This document shows, in pieces, positions 1 to 8,353 of a stretch of DNA of 64,000 bases. The translations under genes and the position numbers were made by a program. The DNA is taken from positions 61,351 through 125,350 of the forward strand of contig DLJZ01000021.1 in assembly GCA_002478865.1 (NCBI GenBank), read 5' to 3'. The first letter of the stretch is position 1; each line of letters opens with the position of its first letter. The stretch is from Hungatella sp. UBA7603 (lineage in GTDB: Bacteria > Bacillota > Clostridia > Lachnospirales > Lachnospiraceae). Below the pieces are notes generated by a model. It saw only the letters and a list, made by a program, of their open reading frames with translations. It searched no databases and was not told the DNA's origin.

Positions 1-958
1 GAAGGGAATAGCCAAGAGCTGCTGCGTTGCCTGATTCAGGAACTCCTACCACAAGGTCTGCTTCTACCGGTGAATCTATCGCCAGGGCGCGGCCAGCACT
101 AATCCTTGCATGATAAACGCTGACACCATCAAATACACTGTCTGGTCTTGCAAAGTAAATATATTCAAAGACACATCTGGCTTCCTTTGATTTATCTTTG
201 GGACAAAGACTGGTATCCGATTTTATTCCATCCTTTGTTATGGTTACAATCTCTCCCGGCTGGACATCCCGGACAAACTCAGCTCCAATGGTATCAAGAG
301 CGCAGCTTTCTGAAACTATGATATAAGCATTGTCCCTTTTCCCGATACATAAAGGCTTAAATCCATAAGGATCTCTTGCTCCAATTAGCTTACGTGGACT
401 CATTACCACAAGAGAATATGCTCCCACGATCTTTTTCATGGCATTTGCCACAGCCGCCTCTACCGATGGGGCTTTTACTCGTTCTCTTGCGATATGATAG
501 GCAATCACTTCAGAATCTATGGTGGTCTGGAAAATAGCTCCGTTATACTCAAGCTCCTTACGCAGCTCCAATGCATTCACCAAATTGCCATTGTGAGCCA
601 TGGCAAGAGTTCCTTTTAAGTAATTAAGGACAAGAGGCTGTGCATTCTCTCTTGTACTGCTTCCTGCAGTGGAATAACGAACATGACCTACTCCGATATT
701 GCCATGAAGACCTTCTAATATCTCTGGAGTAAATACCTCATTACATAATCCCATCCCTTTATAAGCATTTACTTTTCCCTTGGGACCTTCTGTATCGCTG
801 ACGGCTATTCCGCAGCTTTCCTGGCCTCTATGCTGTAAAGCAAATAATCCGTAATAAATGGTAGATGCAACGTCAGCGCCGTCAAAATCATACATACCGA
901 GGACGCCACATTCTTCGTGCAACTCTTCCTCAATGTTGAAGTTTAATTCGTTACTCAT
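1..958 (-). CDS. purF: Amidophosphoribosyltransferase, 3' end beyond the window
   Basis: Catalyses the first committed step of purine synthesis, transferring glutamine amide nitrogen to PRPP. Translation from ATG 958 begins M-S-N-E-L. The Ntn-type glutaminase domain follows a short propeptide: the nucleophile Cys is residue 17, in E-E-C-G-V-L-G, and family members are cleaved just before it. Further on come H-R-G-Q-E-S and G-H-V-R-Y-S-T, typical of class II glutamine amidotransferases. Only about 320 codons are present because the gene runs off the left edge, so the phosphoribosyltransferase domain is mostly missing. It lies 24 bp after purC on the same strand, which indicates a pur operon read from the purC promoter. 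Confidence 0.95.
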   Translation of the reverse strand, partial: MSNELNFNIEEELHEECGVLGMYDFDGADVASTIYYGLFALQHRGQESCGIAVSDTEGPKGKVNAYKGMGLCNEVFTPEILEGLHGNIGVGHVRYSTAGSSTRENAQPLVLNYLKGTLAMAHNGNLVNALELRKELEYNGAIFQTTIDSEVIAYHIARERVKAPSVEAAVANAMKKIVGAYSLVVMSPRKLIGARDPYGFKPLCIGKRDNAYIIVSESCALDTIGAEFVRDVQPGEIVTITKDGIKSDTSLCPKDKSKEARCVFEYIYFARPDSVFDGVSVYHARISAGRALAIDSPVEADLVVGVPESGNAAALGYSL

Positions 959-982
959 CTAGTGTTTTCCCTCTCTGTGCGT

Positions 983-1690
983 TTACTGAATCCCAAGACG
1001 GCGGAAGACTTCCTCATATGCATCTTCCACATTTCCCATATCTCTGCGGAAACGATCCTTGTCCAGTTTTTCATGGGTATCTTTATCCCACAGTCTGCAG
1101 GTATCCGGTGAAATCTCGTCAGCCAGTATAATAGTTCCATGATAGCGGCCGAATTCAATCTTAAAATCGATGAGATCTATATTTAAAGCTTCAAAATATT
1201 CAATCAATGCTTCATTCACCATAAATGCATACTTAGTTATGGTCTCAATCTCCTCCTTGGTGGCAAGATTTAAGGCAAGTGCATAGTAATCATTGATGAA
1301 GGGGTCTCCCAGTTCATCGTCTTTATAGCTGAATTCAAGAGTTGGACAAGAAAACTTTACGCCTTCTTCCATTCCCATCTTTTTGGCGAAGCTGCCGGCG
1401 GAGAAGTTTCTAACGATTACTTCAAGAGGTACGATCTCCACTTTCTTTACCGCTGTCTCACGGTCATTTAACTCTTCAACCAGATGAGTGGGAACACCTT
1501 TGGCTTCTAACTTTTTGAAGATAAAATTGGTCATCCGATTGTTAATTGCACCTTTTCCAATAATCGTACCCTTTTTAAGACCATTCAACGCTGTAGCATC
1601 ATCTTTATATGAAACAATTAATACGTCAGAATCTTCCGTCGTATAAACTTTCTTTGCTTTTCCTTCATACAGCATTTCTTTTTTCTCCAT
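983..1690 (-). CDS. purC: Phosphoribosylaminoimidazole-succinocarboxamide synthase (SAICAR synthetase)
   Basis: Cytosolic ATP-dependent ligase joining CAIR and aspartate in purine synthesis. The N-terminus carries the family signature [10 protein letters not shown], and the C-terminal half has D-F-K-I-E-F-G and [12 protein letters not shown]. From ATG 1690 it is 235 aa, the usual length for PurC. A GTG at 1699 would add three residues, but AGGTGG sits about 5 nt before the ATG, so I prefer ATG 1690. A good promoter lies upstream (1760-1788) and purF follows after 24 bp. Confidence 0.95.
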   Translation of the reverse strand: MEKKEMLYEGKAKKVYTTEDSDVLIVSYKDDATALNGLKKGTIIGKGAINNRMTNFIFKKLEAKGVPTHLVEELNDRETAVKKVEIVPLEVIVRNFSAGSFAKKMGMEEGVKFSCPTLEFSYKDDELGDPFINDYYALALNLATKEEIETITKYAFMVNEALIEYFEALNIDLIDFKIEFGRYHGTIILADEISPDTCRLWDKDTHEKLDKDRFRRDMGNVEDAYEEVFRRLGIQ

Positions 1691-1759
1691 GGTGGCCACC
1701 TGTCCTTTTCTGAATTAATTTATAAGTCTTTCAAATAAAACTCTGGTGTTTCAGTAGAA

Positions 1760-1788
1760 ATTATAATACACCGAAAATAGGATTGCAA
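1760..1788 (-). promoter_or_regulatory. Predicted vegetative promoter of purC-purF
   Basis: On the minus strand TTGCAA (1788-1783) and TATAAT (1765-1760) are separated by 17 nt, close to the sigma-A consensus. The start point would fall about 60 nt before purC. I saw no purine riboswitch in the leader. Confidence 0.6.
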
Positions 1789-1836
1789 CTGATTTTCTTA
1801 TTATAAATACTAATGACCAACCCATGGTTCTGTTTC

Positions 1837-2199
1837 TCAATCAGATTTTTGATACACCACTCGCTCTACTTTCTTCCAAATTTTGACCTTTCCTTCTTTC
1901 AAATCAAGGAAAAATCCATTCTCCTTCGTCTCTCCTTCATTCCCCCTGTTCGTATCATTACTTTGAGTCTCTAATTCCAGCTCCTGATTGACAGAAAACA
2001 GATATTTCGTATAAAAAAGTACGTCATCTTTATACCGTGGGATCAAAATAGTAGCTTCTAAAAAGACAAAGAAAAGCAGGCACAACCTGGATAAATACAA
2101 AAAGCGTTTCCTTTTGTAAGCTATCAGATGCACCTTTCTCCAAGGTTTTCTTGTATTATTGTACCAGTATACCCTATATATTTTGTAAATAGTTGTCAT
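1837..2199 (-). CDS. Small single-pass membrane protein of unknown function
   Basis: I do not recognise the family. The 120-aa product has a basic N-terminus, one hydrophobic segment at about residues 32-54, then an acidic, Asn/Glu-rich linker and a C-terminal stretch (G-F-F-L-D-L-K-E-G-K-V-K-I-W) that looks like a short beta hairpin. That pattern suggests an anchored extracytoplasmic domain. AGGAGG eight bases before ATG 2199 makes it a credible gene. It lies upstream of purC on the same strand, but purC has its own promoter, so it is probably independent. Confidence 0.65.
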   Translation of the reverse strand: MTTIYKIYRVYWYNNTRKPWRKVHLIAYKRKRFLYLSRLCLLFFVFLEATILIPRYKDDVLFYTKYLFSVNQELELETQSNDTNRGNEGETKENGFFLDLKEGKVKIWKKVERVVYQKSD

Positions 2200-2320
2200 A
2201 AAAAATCGCCTCCTAAAGTAAGGCTTTCGTTATTAGGGAATCAGAGGAATAAAATAGTGATTAGATAAGAACAGCCATAAGCTATGGCAAGATATGTTGC
2301 ACCTTATTATAACCTATAAC

Positions 2321-2363
2321 AAAAAAAGCTTCAAGCATAAAATCTCTGCCTGAAACTTTTTTT
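2321..2363. terminator. Bidirectional rho-independent terminator
   Basis: Inverted repeat built on AAAAAAAGCTTCAAGC and its complement (with G-U pairs) around an 11-nt loop, with A and T runs on the two sides. It ends the lipoprotein gene at 2377-2685 on the minus strand. Confidence 0.75.
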
Positions 2364-2376
2364 GTTGAAATCTGGA

Positions 2377-2685
2377 TTATTTTGCTGTTGTACTTTCTGT
2401 TGTTGGCTGGCCATTGCTTTCGCCTGTAATCTTGTCTACGCCTTTTTCTACATCGTTTACTACGCCATTAACAACTCCAGTGCTTTCAGTTCCTGCTCCA
2501 GCACCTCCTGCAGCGGTTGTTGTAGCAGCCGCATCCTTTTTTGTAGCTGCTGCTGTCGTCTGTGTAGTTGCTCCAGTCGTAGCCGCAGAAGTACCTCCAT
2601 TCTTTGTCGTTGTTCCGCAAGCGGAAAGAGACATAACGGTAATGATTACCAGAAGGGCAATTACATATGGTTTTATTCTTTTCAT
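2377..2685 (-). CDS. Small Thr/Ala-rich lipoprotein
   Basis: A 102-aa predicted lipoprotein. The signal peptide ends in the lipobox L-S-A-C (Cys near residue 23), so it should be lipid-anchored outside the membrane. The mature part is low complexity: a Thr/Ala-rich stretch with TTA-type repeats, then a segment V-V-N-G-V-V-N-D-V-E-K-G-V-D. I start at ATG 2685 because AGGAGA lies just before it; an in-frame ATG at 2703 lacks a site. The Thr-rich part is probably a flexible wall-spanning stalk. The function is unknown. It has its own terminator downstream and follows dapB on the same strand. Confidence 0.75.
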   Translation of the reverse strand: MKRIKPYVIALLVIITVMSLSACGTTTKNGGTSAATTGATTQTTAAATKKDAAATTTAAGGAGAGTESTGVVNGVVNDVEKGVDKITGESNGQPTTESTTAK

Positions 2686-2761
2686 AATACATTCTCCTTT
2701 CATTTTCTACAATTAGTATGTGTAAAGGTTAAATGAATTATGGTGGAAAATTTTGGAATAA

Positions 2762-3520
2762 TTATGATTCAATCACATCTTTCATGGTATATAAACCAGG
2801 GCCTTTTCCAGCCAAATATTTTGCCGCTGATACTGCACCTTGCGCAAAAATGGTTTTGGAATAAGCTGTATGATTAAAAGTAACTACTTCGTCTTTTCCT
2901 GCAAAAATCACATCATGCTCTCCAACGATGGTTCCTCCACGAACAGCCTGGATTCCGATTTCTTTTTTATCTCTGGCCTTTCTTAACTGGCTTCTGTCAT
3001 AAACATAATGATACTCCTGATCCATGGCTTCGTTAATTGAATCTGCCAGTGCCAGCGCCGTTCCACTTGGGGCATCTACTTTTTTATTATGATGCTTTTC
3101 TAAAATCTCAATATCAAATCCAGCGATTGCAAGAACTTCTGCAGCTTCCTTCACCAGCTTCATAAGAAGATTTACGCCTAAAGACATGTTGGCTGACCTT
3201 AGTACGGCAACATGATTAGAAACTTCTTCCACCTTTTTGATTTGCTCTTCTGATAGACCAGTCGTGCATACTACCACAGGTATTTTCTTTTCCCTGCTAT
3301 AGTTAAGAAGTCCATCCACTGCCTTGACAGAAGCGAAATCAACAATCACATCGGCTGGAATATCACACTCCTCAAGGGAAGGAAACACTGGAAAGAGATC
3401 ATTCTTCCTTTCACTGGGATCAATTCCTGCTACGATCGTAATGTTCTTTTCTTCTGCCACAAGTCCGGTGATCACTTGTCCCATTGCTCCGTTGCAGCCG
3501 TGCATTATCATCTTAATCAT
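2762..3520 (-). CDS. dapB: 4-hydroxy-tetrahydrodipicolinate reductase
   Basis: NAD(P)H-dependent reductase of the diaminopimelate/lysine pathway, 252 aa. The N-terminus holds the Rossmann loop G-C-N-G-A-M-G (residues 8-14). The substrate-binding and catalytic motif H-H-N-K-K-V-D-A-P-S-G-T is at 143-154, with the His pair, Lys147 and S-G-T expected for DapB. AGGAGG five bases before ATG 3520 fixes the start. It lies about 30 bp after dapA, so both should respond to the lysine riboswitch. The pathway feeds lysine, peptidoglycan and spore dipicolinic acid. Confidence 0.95.
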   Translation of the reverse strand: MIKMIMHGCNGAMGQVITGLVAEEKNITIVAGIDPSERKNDLFPVFPSLEECDIPADVIVDFASVKAVDGLLNYSREKKIPVVVCTTGLSEEQIKKVEEVSNHVAVLRSANMSLGVNLLMKLVKEAAEVLAIAGFDIEILEKHHNKKVDAPSGTALALADSINEAMDQEYHYVYDRSQLRKARDKKEIGIQAVRGGTIVGEHDVIFAGKDEVVTFNHTAYSKTIFAQGAVSAAKYLAGKGPGLYTMKDVIES

Positions 3521-3549
3521 GTCATCCTCCTAAGTATATCTTTTACCTT

Positions 3550-4434
3550 TTATAAAATTCCATACTCCATCATTGCTTTTTTCAGACACTCCTGATTGTT
3601 CTCTTCCATCTCAGTAAGTGGCAAACGTAATGGTCCTGCGTTTTTCCCCATGAGATTTAGAGCTGCCTTTACTGGAATTGGATTTACTTCGCAAAAGAGA
3701 GCATTAATAAGAGGGATTGCATCAATCTGTAATTTAGCGCTGAGTTTTACGTCTCCATCAAAATAAGCCTGGCAGATCTGGTGCGTTTGAGAAGGTGCCA
3801 CGTTGGACAGAACGGAAATTACACCTTTTCCACCCAGGGATAAAATAGGTACAATTTGATTGTCATTGCCGGAATAAACATCTACATTCCCATCGGTAAG
3901 GTACATTAAGTCTGCTACTGCACAGAAATTGCCACTTGCTTCCTTTACTCCCAGAATATTAGATACGTTCATACATAAATCAGCTATGGTTTCCGCCTTT
4001 ATATCCACTCCAGTTCTAGAAGGCACGTTATATAGAAGAATTGGGATTTTAACATTATCTGCAACTGCTTTAAAATGTATCTTTAAGCCTTTTTGAGTCG
4101 CTTTGTTGTAGTAAGGAGACACCAAAAGAAGACCGTCTGCTCCAAATTTTTCTGCCTCCTGAGACAAATAAATAGCAGTATCCGTACAATTAGAACCAGT
4201 TCCTGCAATCACAGGGATTCTCTTGTCAGTGACTTCGCATACGTATTTAATAACGGACACATGCTCTTCATGTGTCATAGTGGAAGCTTCCCCAGTTGTA
4301 CCGCAGGCTATGATGGAATCCGTTCCTCCCGCAATCTGTTCCTCAACCAGTTCTTCCAGCTTCTCGTAGTTTACTTCTCCGTTTTCCTTAAATGGTGTTA
4401 CCAGCGCAACACCGGCACCCTCAAAAATTGCCAT
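3550..4434 (-). CDS. dapA: 4-hydroxy-tetrahydrodipicolinate synthase
   Basis: Aldolase-type TIM barrel (294 aa) that condenses pyruvate with aspartate semialdehyde, the first committed step to lysine and to the dipicolinate precursor. Visible residues are G-T-T-G-E at 45-49, Tyr135 in Y-N-V-P-S-R-T-G, and the Schiff-base Lys164 in G-V-K-E-A-S-G. The reading frame extends upstream to 4488, but AGGAGG lies 8 nt before the ATG of M-A-I-F-E-G at 4434, which also matches the family N-terminus. A lysine riboswitch and terminator precede it. Confidence 0.95.
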   Translation of the reverse strand: MAIFEGAGVALVTPFKENGEVNYEKLEELVEEQIAGGTDSIIACGTTGEASTMTHEEHVSVIKYVCEVTDKRIPVIAGTGSNCTDTAIYLSQEAEKFGADGLLLVSPYYNKATQKGLKIHFKAVADNVKIPILLYNVPSRTGVDIKAETIADLCMNVSNILGVKEASGNFCAVADLMYLTDGNVDVYSGNDNQIVPILSLGGKGVISVLSNVAPSQTHQICQAYFDGDVKLSAKLQIDAIPLINALFCEVNPIPVKAALNLMGKNAGPLRLPLTEMEENNQECLKKAMMEYGIL

Positions 4435-4570
4435 GATCTCATCCTCCTGATCCATTTTCATCATACATAGTAAACCTTCATCCGGCAAAAGCCTTCTTTT
4501 TGTTTTCCTGTAGGCAGCCTAGGAAAATCGTCAGATTTGAATTCTTTGACGCATTTGGCTAGCTGTAAAC

Positions 4571-4602
4571 GAAAAAACAGAGCTGACAGCAGGGTCAGCT
4601 CT
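4571..4602 (-). terminator. Attenuator terminator of the lysine riboswitch
   Basis: On the minus strand AGAGCTGAC and GTCAGCTCT flank a short loop and are followed by TTTTTT. It lies between the lysine aptamer and dapA, where a lysine-dependent terminator is expected. Confidence 0.85.
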
Positions 4603-4635
4603 TAAAGTGCAGAATTTGGTAATATCATCTCTCTT

Positions 4636-4805
4636 TAAGTAGCTCCCCATCCAACTTGGATGACAGTCATATGGCTCTTAACCATATGCCCAGATGGATA
4701 CGCTCAGAACGTACCTATCTTCGGCGTCTCTTCCTTCCCTCTGCCCTCATCTGTACCTGATACATCGGACAGAGTACTAATAAGCGACGCAACCTCTACT
4801 CTATT
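4636..4805 (-). promoter_or_regulatory. Lysine riboswitch (L box) controlling dapA-dapB
   Basis: Read on the minus strand, the region holds the conserved L-box blocks in order: AGAGGTTGCG near the 5' side, then AGTACTCTG, GGGAAGGAAGAGACGCCGAAG (broken here as GGGAAGGAA, GACGCCGAAG), CTGGGCATATGGTTAAGAG and its paired arm, GACTGTCATCC, and GGGGAGCTACT closing the P1 stem. Family knowledge says lysine binding favours the downstream terminator and switches expression off. Together with the terminator at 4571-4602 this gives transcriptional feedback on lysine and DAP synthesis. Confidence 0.92.
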
Positions 4806-4826
4806 ATGTATGTTACCATACTATCA

Positions 4827-5333
4827 TTATTGTTTTGTGTTGTCAACTTTAACGTGATTGATTTCCAAAATGCTGTCAACATAAGGTTCTATTTCTTTAG
4901 AGAATACCTTGCCTGTCAAAACAACTTCCATATCGTCAACCTTTGACTGCAAAAGCCGGATCAGCTCCTGCGCCTCTATTATGTTTTGATCTAGTATTCC
5001 TAGAATCTCATCAAGAATAAGCAAATCGCATTCCCCTGTGGAAACGACTTTCCTAGCAAAATTCAGACCATTGCGGATATTCATCTGCTCCTCTTCTTGC
5101 TCTTCTTTTGACAGATTTTCAAAAAGACCGTCACATTTTTCAAATCGGAATATCTTCAACTCCGGCTCCAGGCGCTTGATAATATCAAGTGAACCTCGAC
5201 CGGTACAGCCTTTCAAAAACTGTATGATGATAACATTCCTGTTCTTCATCAGAGCTTCGATTCCCATACCAAATGCAGCGGTGGTCTTTCCTTTCCCTTC
5301 GCCGCATATTACTTGTATCGTACCTCTATTCAT
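4827..5333 (-). CDS. Cob(I)yrinic acid a,c-diamide adenosyltransferase family (CobO/BtuR type)
   Basis: A 168-aa P-loop protein. The N-terminus T-I-Q-V-I-C-G-E-G-K-G-K-T-T (P-loop at residues 11-18) and the later L-I-L-D-E-I-L-G are characteristic of CobA/CobO/BtuR enzymes, which adenosylate corrinoids using ATP. I start at ATG 5333, because GAGGTG lies 7 nt upstream; the ATG at 5348 has no site. No other cobalamin genes are nearby, so it probably serves salvage. It lies just upstream of the lysine riboswitch but is a separate transcription unit. Confidence 0.85.
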   Translation of the reverse strand: MNRGTIQVICGEGKGKTTAAFGMGIEALMKNRNVIIIQFLKGCTGRGSLDIIKRLEPELKIFRFEKCDGLFENLSKEEQEEEQMNIRNGLNFARKVVSTGECDLLILDEILGILDQNIIEAQELIRLLQSKVDDMEVVLTGKVFSKEIEPYVDSILEINHVKVDNTKQ

Positions 5334-5460
5334 CCTTTCGCACCTCATAACAGCTAAAATGCAATAACATACATATTACGTTAGAACCTGCTTATAGTAT
5401 CATAAATTTAAAACTTTTGCAAGTTTTCTTACCAATTTCTTAATATATGAATTACAGTTT

Positions 5461-6087
5461 TTACTCTGTACATTCCAGCTTGCTGACGGAGACTTCATAT
5501 GCAATGCGCTTTTCACATTCTGTCTCTGTTAATTTTTTGGTGTATTCCCTGCTTTGGACTCTCCCCCATACCCGAACTCTGGTGCCCACATTAAAACTAG
5601 AAGCAAATCTTGCATTTCTTCCCCAAGCGATACAGGGTATGTAATCGGATTTTCCATAAGGCCGGTTTACTGCAAGGAGCAAATCAGCGATCTCCCTTCC
5701 AAGAGGAGTCTTTCTGTAGATTGGAGCTTTACATATGTATCCATCCAGTAAAATCTGATTGGTTTTCGTATAATCGGTAAATTCTTCCATAAAGTGAATC
5801 TCTCTTACAAAAACAGAAAGCACCAGGCGGTTTTTCGTTCCTTCATGACGATTGTAAGAACGGAATTGACCAACGGCCTCGATGGTACAGCCAGAATAAT
5901 CTCCATTGACGTCAATCAAACGTTCTGAAATCATGAGAGGTATGACATCAGCTTGGTCACTTAAACGGTTTACTGCCAGATCCACCATATAGAATCCTTC
6001 TCCAAATACCTCGTGGCTGAAGGTGAAGCCGGAGACAATCTCCCCGATAACGCTTACTTTGTTGTTCTCAATCATTTTTTCTGACAT
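5461..6087 (-). CDS. SSB-like protein with two OB folds
   Basis: A 208-aa protein with two successive OB-fold domains. The first (about residues 9-100) is divergent and begins N-K-V-S-V-I-G-E-I. The second (about 110-205) matches the single-stranded DNA-binding protein core, with L-D-G-Y-I-C-K-A-P, D-L-L-L-A-V-N-R, I-P-C-I-A-W-G and G-T-R-V-R-V-W-G-R-V-Q-S-R-E-Y. It lacks the acidic SSB tail: it ends V-S-K-L-E-C-T-E. GAGGAG precedes ATG 6087. It is probably an accessory SSB paralogue and not the replication SSB, which normally lies between rpsF and rpsR. Confidence 0.75.
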   Translation of the reverse strand: MSEKMIENNKVSVIGEIVSGFTFSHEVFGEGFYMVDLAVNRLSDQADVIPLMISERLIDVNGDYSGCTIEAVGQFRSYNRHEGTKNRLVLSVFVREIHFMEEFTDYTKTNQILLDGYICKAPIYRKTPLGREIADLLLAVNRPYGKSDYIPCIAWGRNARFASSFNVGTRVRVWGRVQSREYTKKLTETECEKRIAYEVSVSKLECTE

Positions 6088-6215
6088 TGTATTTCTCCTC
6101 TTCTTTCACTTAATTTGCTTATACGCTTTGCAGCTAATATTAAATTTATGTGATAGATTACACAAAAATGATAAAAACCAATCCCAAAATATCGACAGAA
6201 CCAGGCATAATGCAC

Positions 6216-6277
6216 AAAAAAAAACGGAGAATGCTGGTCCATTGCCAATTTCTTGGCGATGAATGGCAGCATTCTCC
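6216..6277 (-). terminator. Rho-independent terminator of typA
   Basis: On the minus strand GGAGAATGCTG pairs with CAGCATTCTCC, followed by GTTTTTTTTT. It lies about 15 bp after the typA stop codon. The long loop contains a second inner pair (TTGGC/GCCAA type). Confidence 0.85.
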
Positions 6278-6290
6278 ATTATATTACAGA

Positions 6291-8132
6291 TTAACCTAAA
6301 GCTTTTTTATTTGAAGTATTTCTTTTTCTAACAGTTGGATCAAGAACCTTCTTTCGAATTCGAAGACTTAAAGGAGTGATTTCTAAAAGTTCATCTGTAT
6401 CGATGAAATCAAGACTCTGCTCCAGACTCATTTCTTTTGGAGTTGTCAGCTTAAGAGCATCATCTGCACCAGAAGAACGAGTATTTGTAAGTTTCTTAGA
6501 TTTGCAGACATTGATTTCCATATCTTCTGCCTTTGGATTTTGTCCGATAACCATACCAGAGTAAACCTTTACTCCTGCTCCAATGAAAAGAGTACCTCTT
6601 TCCTGAGCGTTGTAAAGACCGTAGGTAATGGATTCTCCTGACTCATAAGCGATTAAAGAACCAGTCTTTCTATAAGAGATTTCTCCCTTAAATGGTGCAT
6701 AACCGTCAAAAGCAGTATTCATAATACCATTTCCCTTAGTATCTGTCATGAATTCACCACGGTAACCAATAAGACCTCTGGAAGGAATAGAAATCTCAAG
6801 TCTTGTGTAACCACCGTTTGAAGGACTCATGCCCTGAAGTTCACCTTTACGGCTAGTAAGCTTTTGAATAACAGCTCCCGTAAATTCTTCCGGTACATCG
6901 ATATAAGCAATTTCCATTGGCTCAAGCTTCTGGTTTCTTTCATCAAAATGATAAAGAACCTCTGCCTTACTAACTGCAAATTCAAAACCTTCTCTTCTCA
7001 TGTTTTCAATTAAAACAGATAAATGAAGCTCTCCTCTTCCGGATACTTTAAAGCAGTCTGGGGAATCGGTTTCTTCTACACGAAGGCTGACGTCTGTATT
7101 TAATTCTCTAAATAAACGCTCTCTGATATGACGGGAAGTAACAAATTTTCCTTCCTGACCAGCTAGAGGGCTGTCATTGATGATAAAGTTCATGGCAATC
7201 GTAGGCTCGGAAATCTTCTGGAAAGGAATGGCCTCAGGATTCTCTATAGAGCAAAGGGTGTCACCGATATGGATATCAGCAATACCAGATATAGCTATAA
7301 TCGCACCGATTGATGCCTCCTGAACCTCTACCTTATTAAGACCTTCGTATTCATAAAGCTTTCCAACTTTTACCTTGCGAAATTTGTCAGGTTCGTGGTG
7401 GTTTACGATAACGCATTCCTGATTTACACGAATTTTACCGTTATCCACTTTACCTACACCAATACGCCCTACATACTCATTGAAATCAATGGTGCTTATT
7501 AAAAGCTGTGTAGAAGCATCTGGATCGCCTTCAGGAGCTGGAATATGATTAATTACAGTCTGGAATAAAGGAGCCATATCCTCAGATGGATCATCTAGGG
7601 ACATTTTAGCAAATCCTGTCTTAGCAGAAGCATAAACAAAAGGACAGTCAAGCTGCTCTTCGCTAGCATCAAGATCCATAAGAAGCTCTAATACTTCTTC
7701 CTCAACTTCTTCTGGTCTTGCTTCAGGACGGTCTATCTTATTGATACAGGTAACTACGGAAAGGCCTAGTTCCAGTGCTTTTCTAAGAACAAATTTTGTC
7801 TGAGGCATTACACCTTCATAAGCATCTACTACTAGAACAACACCGTTAACCAGCTTTAATACACGCTCTACTTCACCACCGAAATCGGCATGTCCAGGTG
7901 TATCAATGATATTAATTTTAGTATCTTTGTAATGAACTGCTGTATTTTTGGACAGGATCGTGATACCACGCTCTCGTTCAATATCATTGGAGTCCATAAC
8001 GCGCTCCATAACTTCCTGATTTTCACGGAAAACTCCGCTTTGCTTTAACAGGGAATCCACCAGTGTAGTTTTACCGTGGTCGACGTGGGCAATAATTGCC
8101 ACATTTCTTACGTCTTCTCTTTTCATCATCAT
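6291..8132 (-). CDS. typA: Translational GTPase TypA/BipA
   Basis: A 613-aa ribosome-associated GTPase of the elongation-factor superfamily, involved in ribosome assembly and stress adaptation. The G1 loop A-H-V-D-H-G-K-T-T is at residues 15-23, followed by R-G-I-T-I, D-T-P-G-H-A-D and N-K-I-D. The C-terminal half has the BipA-specific G-L-I-G-Y-R-G-E-F region. Length is normal. The start is the first of two consecutive ATGs, with AAGAAGAG about 8 nt upstream. A terminator at both ends makes it monocistronic. Confidence 0.95.
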   Translation of the reverse strand: MMMKREDVRNVAIIAHVDHGKTTLVDSLLKQSGVFRENQEVMERVMDSNDIERERGITILSKNTAVHYKDTKINIIDTPGHADFGGEVERVLKLVNGVVLVVDAYEGVMPQTKFVLRKALELGLSVVTCINKIDRPEARPEEVEEEVLELLMDLDASEEQLDCPFVYASAKTGFAKMSLDDPSEDMAPLFQTVINHIPAPEGDPDASTQLLISTIDFNEYVGRIGVGKVDNGKIRVNQECVIVNHHEPDKFRKVKVGKLYEYEGLNKVEVQEASIGAIIAISGIADIHIGDTLCSIENPEAIPFQKISEPTIAMNFIINDSPLAGQEGKFVTSRHIRERLFRELNTDVSLRVEETDSPDCFKVSGRGELHLSVLIENMRREGFEFAVSKAEVLYHFDERNQKLEPMEIAYIDVPEEFTGAVIQKLTSRKGELQGMSPSNGGYTRLEISIPSRGLIGYRGEFMTDTKGNGIMNTAFDGYAPFKGEISYRKTGSLIAYESGESITYGLYNAQERGTLFIGAGVKVYSGMVIGQNPKAEDMEINVCKSKKLTNTRSSGADDALKLTTPKEMSLEQSLDFIDTDELLEITPLSLRIRKKVLDPTVRKRNTSNKKALG

Positions 8133-8240
8133 AAAATGTACTCTTCTTTCTCTTCGTTCAACAAAGATTGCCCCCAGCTGCCAAAAAACACAAAGCCAGA
8201 GAACCTTTCATAATACAGGATCAGCCATCCTATATCATAA

Positions 8241-8269
8241 AAAACTAAGGACATTTTTGCCCTTAGTTC
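8241..8269 (-). terminator. Terminator of the YigZ-family gene
   Basis: On the minus strand AACTAAGGGC and GTCCTTAGTT form a stem with an A-rich loop, followed by TTTTTT. It separates the YigZ-family gene from typA. Confidence 0.8.
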
Positions 8270-8353
8270 TATTAACATTATCACAATTAGCAAGTATAAC
8301 ATCATGTTTTTCATATTGCAAGATTTTTTTCTTGTTTTTTTTCAAATACTACT

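Noticed and set aside
2362..2736. Ser/Cys-rich or Ala/Val-rich open frames on the plus strand opposite the lipoprotein gene
   Set aside because: They are mirror images of the Thr/Ala repeats of the lipoprotein, have no ribosome site, and run across a terminator.
8129..8314. A 61-codon open frame ending in ATGA overlap with typA
   Set aside because: It runs through the terminator hairpin at 8241-8269 and has no ribosome site; the overlap is likely accidental.
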